From CAYHIW01 sp964356745 (GTDB taxonomy: Bacteria > Patescibacteriota > Microgenomatia > UBA1406 > GWC2-37-13), in assembly GCA_964356745.1 (NCBI GenBank), contig CAYHIW010000042.1, positions 1 to 6,829 on the forward strand: a stretch of DNA of 6,829 nucleotides, given 5' to 3'. Under the pieces are notes generated by a model. That model was given only the letters and a program-made list of their open reading frames with translations, was not told the DNA's origin and did no database searches. Positions within the stretch are counted from its first letter, which is position 1; every line of letters begins with the position of its first letter. A program made the position numbers and the translations under genes. Of this stretch, positions 1-4,957 are shown in pieces.

Positions 1-80
1 TAAATAAACTTATTATATATAATTTATTTTATTAATTCATAAATATAAAGAGTAGAATAGATATTTAAAAGTTACATTAA
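1..80. other. AT-rich non-coding stretch downstream of ftsK
   Basis: Only 8 of these 80 bases are G or C, far below the neighbouring genes. I see no reading frame, no GC-rich hairpin followed by a T run that would make an intrinsic terminator for ftsK, and no RNA gene. The short palindrome TTATATATAA lies around 12-23 but is what such composition gives by chance. The end of the ftsK transcript therefore has no visible signal here. Confidence 0.6.
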
Positions 81-2165
81 TTAGCCAGTAGGTCCTCCGC
101 CTCCGCCTCCACCTCTACCACCAGTAATAATAACCTCATTACTAACAGGAATTGACGTAATATTATATATAGCCGTATTAGTCTGGAAAATTACCTCTAA
201 GGCCTGTTGAAAAAGACTGTCGTTGTCTGAACTTCCTGCTCCACCCGCACCAACCGTTCCCATAACACCGTTGTTTTGTTCAGTTACTTCTTCTGTATAA
301 TGAACCTCTGGAACTTGAGTGCGTAAGAAATTAACCAATTCTTTAACCTCCTTATCGGTAATGAACGGTCCTTGAATACGACGAGGCTTTGCCTGATCTG
401 GAGGTAAAAATAACATATCTCCTTTACCTAATAATTTTTCCGCTCCTGGCGTGTCAATGATAACGCGAGAGTCAACAAGAGATGAAACGTTAAATGCAAT
501 TCTCGTGGGAATATTGGCCTTCATAAGTCCTGTTATAACATCTACAGACGGTCTCTGAGTTGCGAGAACAAGATGAATTCCTGTGGCGCGAGCCATCTGA
601 GCAATTCGCGTAATAAGATCCTCTGCGTCACCTGGAGCATACATCATCAAATCAGCAAGTTCATCAATTACAAAAATAATGTATGGTTTTTTTTCTACTC
701 CGGGCTGACTATTAAACGACTCTAAGTTTCGCGCTCCTACTTTCGAAAACTCTTTATAACGCGCTTCCATCTCTCCTACAGTCCATTTAAGAGCGTTAAT
801 TATCTTCTCACCCTCCACTATCACCTCTTGCATGAGATGGGGAACACCGTTGTATTGAGTCAGTTCAACCCGTTTTGGATCAACCATTATTAATCTCAAC
901 TCCTCAGGTTTAGTACGGAAAAGAAATGTCGAAATCCACGCATTAAGCATTACCGACTTACCGGAATTAGTAGCTCCTGCAATAAGAACGTGAGGCATTT
1001 TTGCAATACTTGATGCGATGGGATTACCTGATACATCAAGTCCTAAGGGAACTAATAGAGGATCGTTATTCTGTTTAATATTTGGAGATTCAAGAAGTCT
1101 CTTGAGAGTAACTAATTCAGGCCTAATGTTTGGAATTTCCATTCCCACATACGACCTTCCTGGAATTGGTGCTTCAATTCTAATCTGTCCTGTTGGAGCC
1201 GCAAGAGCAAGTGCAAGATCGTTACCTAGAGCAGTAATCTTTGACAACTTTGTGCCTTCGGTAATTTTAAGAGCATACTGCGTAACTGTTGGTCCATTGT
1301 TTACTTCGCTCACTTTTGCACGAATACCAAAACTATCCAAAGTTCTTTCAATCGTCTGAGCATTCCATTTAACATCGCCACGATCAGCTCCTTGCTGAGT
1401 GAGATCTTGCAATAGACTAAGAGGTGGATAAACCCAGGTAGAACTCGACTGACGTAGTGGTCTTACCACAAACTCCTGAGAAGCGGTAGTTTGCGCAAGT
1501 TGAGATGGCGTTAATTTAGTAGATGCTGAGGAGGATAATTTTTGTTGAGATGCAGGTTCATGAATAAATTTATCTTTTTGTTCTTCTACTTTTTTTATTT
1601 TATTACCGTTTTTCTTCTGACTTAACGTTTCACGAAACATGTAGTTTTTCACAAAATGCACCGATGCTTTACCTAAGTTATATGCAAACAAAATAAACGC
1701 GTCGATCGAAGTGTTTAGTAAAAGTATTAATCCAATGAAAAAAGTGAGGGTGAGAATTGAAATTGCTCCAAGACCTGAAAAATCATTACTAAGATTCTCA
1801 AAAATAAATCCTCCCCAAAAACCAGAGTGTGAAATACCAAGAGTAGAAACGTAGACAAGAACCGCACCGATAATAACGTTCAGTCTCACGAGTTTAACTT
1901 TTCTTGATCTGAAAAAAAGAGTTGATAAGAGCAAGAGAAGATAAGGAAGGAAAAAACCGAGAATCCCATTTGTCTTAATAAAGTAATTGTGTATTTCGTC
2001 CAAAAACTGTCCGTATATTTCTTCTTTCGGAAATGGATTGAAGAATGAAACAACACCGAGAATAGCTCCTATAAGAAAAATGAGTCCAAGAATACTATTG
2101 AATGACTTATTGGTTACTCGTGTTTTTAGGAAAGGTATCTTAAAAAGTTTTTTGCGTCTTCCCAT
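81..2165 (-). CDS. ftsK: FtsK/SpoIIIE-family DNA translocase with atypical C-terminus
   Basis: Membrane-anchored, ATP-driven pump that moves chromosomal DNA through the closing division septum. The 694-residue product starts with a basic stretch, then about four membrane segments (near residues 24-42, 67-85, 93-110 and 131-160). A polar Gln/Ser/Lys linker follows (about 180-245). The motor covers about 246-615: Walker A GATNSGKS at 397-404, DPKRVEL at 429-435, Walker B IIFVIDE at 496-502 and ATQRPS at 535-540. All are intact, so ATPase activity is expected. A Gly-rich hinge (about 630-648) leads to the start of a gamma winged helix (LFQQALEVIF, 651-660). Homology stops after residue 665, before the conserved QRR/IGY recognition helix, and 29 unrelated residues ending in a glycine run close the protein. 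The ATG at 2165 fits the basic N-terminus. The gene lies 39 bp after pnp and has its own promoter candidate and no Shine-Dalgarno. Family identity is certain; whether the tail is real or an assembly or recombination artefact is open. Confidence 0.95.
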   Translation of the reverse strand: MGRRKKLFKIPFLKTRVTNKSFNSILGLIFLIGAILGVVSFFNPFPKEEIYGQFLDEIHNYFIKTNGILGFFLPYLLLLLSTLFFRSRKVKLVRLNVIIGAVLVYVSTLGISHSGFWGGFIFENLSNDFSGLGAISILTLTFFIGLILLLNTSIDAFILFAYNLGKASVHFVKNYMFRETLSQKKNGNKIKKVEEQKDKFIHEPASQQKLSSSASTKLTPSQLAQTTASQEFVVRPLRQSSSTWVYPPLSLLQDLTQQGADRGDVKWNAQTIERTLDSFGIRAKVSEVNNGPTVTQYALKITEGTKLSKITALGNDLALALAAPTGQIRIEAPIPGRSYVGMEIPNIRPELVTLKRLLESPNIKQNNDPLLVPLGLDVSGNPIASSIAKMPHVLIAGATNSGKSVMLNAWISTFLFRTKPEELRLIMVDPKRVELTQYNGVPHLMQEVIVEGEKIINALKWTVGEMEARYKEFSKVGARNLESFNSQPGVEKKPYIIFVIDELADLMMYAPGDAEDLITRIAQMARATGIHLVLATQRPSVDVITGLMKANIPTRIAFNVSSLVDSRVIIDTPGAEKLLGKGDMLFLPPDQAKPRRIQGPFITDKEVKELVNFLRTQVPEVHYTEEVTEQNNGVMGTVGAGGAGSSDNDSLFQQALEVIFQTNTAIYNITSIPVSNEVIITGGRGGGGGGGPTG
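93..110 (-). repeat. GGAGGC hexamer repeat coding the FtsK glycine run
   Basis: On the minus strand this reads GGAGGCGGAGGCGGAGGA, three near-perfect GGAGGC units in frame, encoding six consecutive glycines. With flanking GGT/AGA codons it makes a GGRGGGGGGG stretch at the very end of FtsK. It is a GC-rich island inside otherwise very AT-rich DNA and is the kind of tract that can slip in replication or assembly. It also resembles strings of Shine-Dalgarno cores, but the only ATG just downstream is followed at once by TAA, so no gene uses it. Confidence 0.7.
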
Positions 2166-2172
2166 AAATCAC

Positions 2173-2201
2173 ATTGTAATGAAGCGCGAGAATAAATTCA
2201 A
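2173..2201 (-). promoter_or_regulatory. Candidate sigma70-type promoter for ftsK
   Basis: On the minus strand TTGAAT (2196-2201) and TACAAT (2173-2178) are separated by exactly 17 bp. The -35 matches the consensus at four of six positions and the -10 at five of six. Only seven bases separate the -10 from the ftsK ATG, so transcription would begin at or one base before the start codon and give a leaderless mRNA. The site fills most of the 39-bp pnp-ftsK gap. AT-rich DNA produces such matches by chance, hence the moderate confidence. Confidence 0.5.
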
Positions 2202-2204
2202 TGA

Positions 2205-4306
2205 TTAGACAATCATTTCGAGGTTGATGCGGTTTTGATTATCGATTTGATATACGCGGACTTTAACTTTCTGTCCAAGTTTCACGATAGTTGCGGGATC
2301 TTTTACAAACCCTTTACCCATTTTTGAAACATGAACCATACCTTCTTTTCCAGGAACAAGCTCGACAAACGCACCGAAGGGAAGTATTCGCTTTACTTCG
2401 CCGTCAAACTCTTCTCCTACTTCGATTTCTCGAATTTGATTTTCGATAAGGCGTGCGGCTTCCTCAACTTTTTCTCTATTGACACCACTGATCGTTACTT
2501 TTCCATCATTTGAAATATCAATTTCAGTTTCTGTTCGAGCAATAAGACTCTTAATGTTTTTACCACCTGGCCCAATAATCTCTCCGATTTTTTCCTGGGG
2601 CGGTGTGAGAACAACTACTTTTGGTGCAAACTGAGATATCTCTGTTCTGGGTTTATCAAGCGCCTTCATCATTTCTTTTAAGATGTGGAGTCTTGCTTTC
2701 TTACCTTTTTCTAAAGCTTCCTTAATGAATGGGAGGGGAAGTCCATTGTTTTTGACGTCAAGCTGAACTGCAGTTATTCCGTTTTCAGAACCAGTTACTT
2801 TGAAGTCCATATAACCTGTATGATCTTCTATTCCCATAATGTCTGAGACAATGACGTATTTTCCTTCTGGATCCCCGTACAATCCCAATGCGATTCCTGC
2901 AACAGGTGATTTTATGGGTACTCCCGCATCCATTAGAGCAAGTGTTGATCCACAAGTAGAAGCCATTGAAGTTGATCCGTTCGAAGCCAACACTTCAGAA
3001 ACGACTCTAATTGTGTAGGGAAATTCTTTGTTTGAAGGTAGTACTGGCTCGATTGCTTTTTCTGCTAATGCACCATGACCAATCTCACGACGAGATGGAA
3101 ATCCAACACGACCTGCTTCTCCTACTGAGTACGGAGGCATGTAGTAGTGGTGGATATAATGCTTAGCTTCTTCACCTTCAGGACTTTCGATAAGTTGCTC
3201 TAGACTTGGTCGTCCAAGAGTCACAATAGAGAGTACCTGCGTATCTCCACGTTGAAAAATAGCTGAACCGTGAGTTCGGGGAAGTGTAGAAACCTCACAG
3301 GTTATTTCTCTAATTTCATCTGGACCTCGTCCATCAATACGCTTTCCGGACTTAAGAACAGAATCTTGAATCATCGTTTTAATGATCGATTCCACTGTCT
3401 TTGCAATAGATTTTCTATCAAACTCGTCTTTGTATTTTTCGGTAACGCTTGAGATAAGTCTATCAAGAACAGATTTATCTTCAAATTCCTTACTTGCGCG
3501 ACTCTCGATTAATTCATTAAGTTCGGTTTTAAACTCTCCCTTAAGAACTGTCTCGAGTTTTGCGTCTGTGGTTGATTCTTTTAATTCTTCCTTTGGTTTT
3601 CCTGCTTTTTTTCTTAAGCTTTCAATAAATTCGATAATTTTTTCGTTTTCTTTTTGAGCTACAGCAAGAGCGTCAAGAACAATATCTTCCGAAAGTTCTT
3701 CTGCTTCTGTTTCTATCATCACAACTTTTTTCTTTGTTGACGCAACGATGAGATCAAGCTTTGAGAATTTTTGTTCTGATTCGACTGGGTGTGGCACTAT
3801 GGTTCCCTCTCCATTCTCACCGACATACGCAACTCGTGAAGTCGCAATAGGTCCATCCCATGGGATCTGTGAACAATGGAGCGCGGCAGAAACTGCGTTT
3901 GCTGCAAGAATCTCAGGTGAGTTAACTCCATCAACTGAGAGAANNNNNNNNNNAGGGTAATTATAATCTGAACCGTCTTTCTAAACTGTTTTGGGAAAAG
4001 AGGACGAATAGAACGATCAATAAGTCGTGCCTTTAGAATTGCGTCGTCAGATGATCTTCCTTCTCTTTTTACCCAACGAGATCCTTTGATTCGACCTCCA
4101 GCGTATAGTTTTTCTGCGTACTCAACCTGAAGCGGTAGATAGTCAATATCTTCTCTTGCTGGTGCAGTAACGACAGTCACAAGAACGCAGGTGTCTCCTA
4201 CGCGTCCCATAACGGCAATGTCTGCAGATCGAGCAAGTTTACCGATCTGAAACGTAAGTTTCTGATCTTCAAGTTGTAAAGATTCTTCTATTATGGGAGT
4301 TTTCAT
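2205..4306 (-). CDS. pnp: Polynucleotide phosphorylase (one gene, interrupted by an assembly gap)
   Basis: 3'-to-5' exoribonuclease that degrades RNA with phosphate, releasing nucleoside diphosphates; in other bacteria it is a trimer and a core part of RNA decay. Ten Ns at 3944-3953 put the two halves out of frame. Joined correctly they give about 696 residues, close to the usual 700-710. In joined numbering the order is RNase PH domain 1 (about 10-145), helical domain (about 150-310), RNase PH domain 2 (from about 316), KH domain with IIGPGGKNIKSL near 573, and S1 domain (about 628-696). The catalytic pattern EDHTGYMDFK is intact, with D491, D497 and K499 matching E. coli D486, D492 and K494. 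The GRVGFPSRREIGHGALAEKA signature is present. The ATG at 4306 overlaps the rpsO TAA as TAATG, so translation is probably coupled. The GTG at 3797 that would open the downstream frame is an internal Val codon, not a start. Confidence 0.96.
3944..3953. other. Assembly gap of ten Ns inside pnp
   Basis: A run of exactly ten Ns joins two contigs. Taken literally it shifts the pnp frame. Reading the minus strand, the left piece ends IIIT plus the bases CT, and the right piece begins TT then CTC TCA GTT GAT (LSVD). PNPases have two residues between that Thr and the conserved Ser-Val. A one-base overlap of the flanks (CT + T) gives exactly IIIT-LL-SVD, so ten is a placeholder and probably no coding sequence is missing. 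Confidence 0.9.
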
Positions 4307-4308
4307 TA
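4304..4308 (-). promoter_or_regulatory. rpsO/pnp stop-start overlap TAATG
   Basis: The rpsO stop TAA and the pnp start ATG share one base. Upstream of the pnp ATG there is only a weak purine stretch (AAAGAAA), which also encodes the last Lys residues of S15. Ribosomes finishing S15 probably reinitiate directly on pnp, tying PNPase output to S15 translation. This is inferred from the overlap alone. Confidence 0.7.
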
Positions 4309-4575
4309 TTTCTTTAGTTCTAGTTCCTGTAAGACTTTTTTGTATCGCTTGTCATCAAGCTTGTGTAGATAGTTTAAAATTCTTCTTCGTTTTGCAACAA
4401 CTTTTAATAATCCTCTTCTTGAATGATTGTCTTTTTTATTTTCATCAAGATGTTCTGCGAGTCGTTGAATCTTGTGGGTAAGAAGTGCGACTTGCACTTC
4501 TGGTGAGCCTGTGTCTCCTTTGTGTTGAGCAAACATCTCAATAATCTCGTGCTTCTCTTCGGGAAGTTTTTTCAT
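4306..4575 (-). CDS. rpsO: 30S ribosomal protein S15
   Basis: Small-subunit primary binding protein that binds 16S rRNA at a three-way junction of the central domain and takes part in an inter-subunit bridge. From ATG 4575 the product is 89 residues, the same length as E. coli S15. The family signatures are GDTGSPEVQVALLT (20-33), KKDNHSRRGLL (47-57) and the basic KRRRILNYL helix (62-70). H42, D49 and S52 match the rRNA-contacting H41, D48 and S51 of E. coli (numbered without Met). A TTG at 4587 would add four residues, but it lies partly inside the -10 box, so mRNA from this promoter could not contain it, and the family start matches the ATG. The gene heads the rpsO-pnp-ftsK cluster, overlaps pnp by one base, and has no Shine-Dalgarno. 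The predicted 5-nt leader leaves no room for the leader-bound S15 feedback known in E. coli. Confidence 0.97.
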   Translation of the reverse strand: MKKLPEEKHEIIEMFAQHKGDTGSPEVQVALLTHKIQRLAEHLDENKKDNHSRRGLLKVVAKRRRILNYLHKLDDKRYKKVLQELELKK

Positions 4576-4586
4576 ACTGTGATACA

Positions 4587-4615
4587 ATTATACTGTTTAA
4601 TTCTTGCCTTTTCAA
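4587..4615 (-). promoter_or_regulatory. Near-consensus sigma70-type promoter for rpsO
   Basis: On the minus strand TTGAAA (4610-4615) and a perfect TATAAT (4587-4592) are separated by the optimal 17 bp. The expected first transcribed base is A at about 4580, giving a leader of only ACAGT before the ATG at 4575. Five of six -35 bases and all six -10 bases match, which makes this the strongest promoter in the window and suits a highly expressed ribosomal operon. Confidence 0.8.
4589..4594 (+). promoter_or_regulatory. Possible -10 box for the divergent membrane-protein gene
   Basis: TATACT on the plus strand matches five of six -10 positions and overlaps the rpsO TATAAT by four bases on the opposite strand. 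Transcription would start near 4601, about 27 nt before the ATG at 4628. The region 16-18 bp upstream is only a T run, with no recognisable -35. TTTAAT at 4596-4601 is an alternative -10 with no better -35. Confidence 0.3.
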
Positions 4616-4627
4616 GAGAAACTCCAG

Positions 4628-4927
4628 ATGAAACATACAAATCTATGGTATAAAAGTCTTGGTTTCGTTATTTTTCTTTCTGCCCTACTGTATATTTTCA
4701 TCATGATTCCACCTCAATCACCGTATATTATCGCTTTATTCTTGGGACTTTTTAGCATCTGCGTTCTTTATCTTACTTCATTTATCTTTCCATCAAAAAA
4801 AATGCAGTATCTTGTAACAACTTCGCTTACCATTTTCCTTATTAGTAATATAATAGCGGGCTTTAATATAATAAACGTATTACTACTAATCTGTCTTACT
4901 ATTGGGATAGTAATACTTATTCGTTAA
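4628..4927 (+). CDS. Small four-helix membrane protein, function unknown
   Basis: I do not recognise the family. The 99-residue product is almost entirely hydrophobic, with about four membrane segments (near 10-27, 32-54, 60-77 and 80-98). Short polar turns contain IPPQSP (27-32) and PSKKMQ (55-60). Charged residues are few: Lys at positions 2, 9, 57 and 58 and a single C-terminal Arg. No catalytic, metal-binding or transport motif is visible. An in-frame TTG at 4604 would add eight residues, but the ATG at 4628 has the purine stretch AAGAGAAA six bases upstream and gives a normal short N-terminus. The gene is divergent from rpsO and only 30 bp before the PBP gene on the same strand, so the two may be co-transcribed. 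A role near the cell envelope would be a guess from that position. It is probably a real gene: the frame is open for 99 codons with no strong frame opposite. Confidence 0.75.
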   Translation: MKHTNLWYKSLGFVIFLSALLYIFIMIPPQSPYIIALFLGLFSICVLYLTSFIFPSKKMQYLVTTSLTIFLISNIIAGFNIINVLLLICLTIGIVILIR

Positions 4928-4934
4928 TAACGAA
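4920..4934. repeat. Perfect 15-nt palindrome, operator-like
   Basis: TTCGTTAATAACGAA is a perfect inverted repeat with 7-base arms around a central A. It covers the membrane-gene stop codon and ends two bases before the PBP -10 box, where a -35 element would normally overlap. As RNA it could form only a 5-bp stem with a 5-nt loop and has no T run, so it is not a convincing terminator. A protein-binding site is possible but unproven. Confidence 0.35.
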
Positions 4935-4936
4935 AC

Positions 4937-4942
4937 TATAAT
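4937..4942 (+). promoter_or_regulatory. Candidate -10 box for the PBP gene
   Basis: A perfect TATAAT lies 15 bases before the PBP ATG at 4958. It predicts a start near 4949 and a leader of about 9 nt. No good -35 is found at 16-18 bp spacing and there is no TGn extension, so the site is either weak, activator-dependent or fortuitous in AT-rich DNA. Confidence 0.4.
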
Positions 4943-4957
4943 GTTACAATTAAAATA

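Noticed and set aside
1..80. Terminator or origin-like element in the AT-rich left end
   Set aside because: No GC-rich stem, no repeated boxes and no DnaA-box-like series could be found; only the composition is unusual.
3797..3943. Out-of-frame continuation of the N-terminal pnp frame after the N run
   Set aside because: It has no PNPase similarity, while the other frame reads a perfect PNPase continuation (SVDGVNSPEILAANA). It exists only because the gap length is wrong.
3748..3960. Plus-strand open frame across the gap
   Set aside because: It is the antisense of pnp and includes the Ns; its length comes from the conserved codons of the real gene.
4586..4602. Inverted repeat AATTA-7-TAATT in the rpsO/membrane-gene intergenic region
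   Set aside because: Arms of only five A/T bases are expected by chance in DNA of this composition, and the site is already explained by the -10 element.
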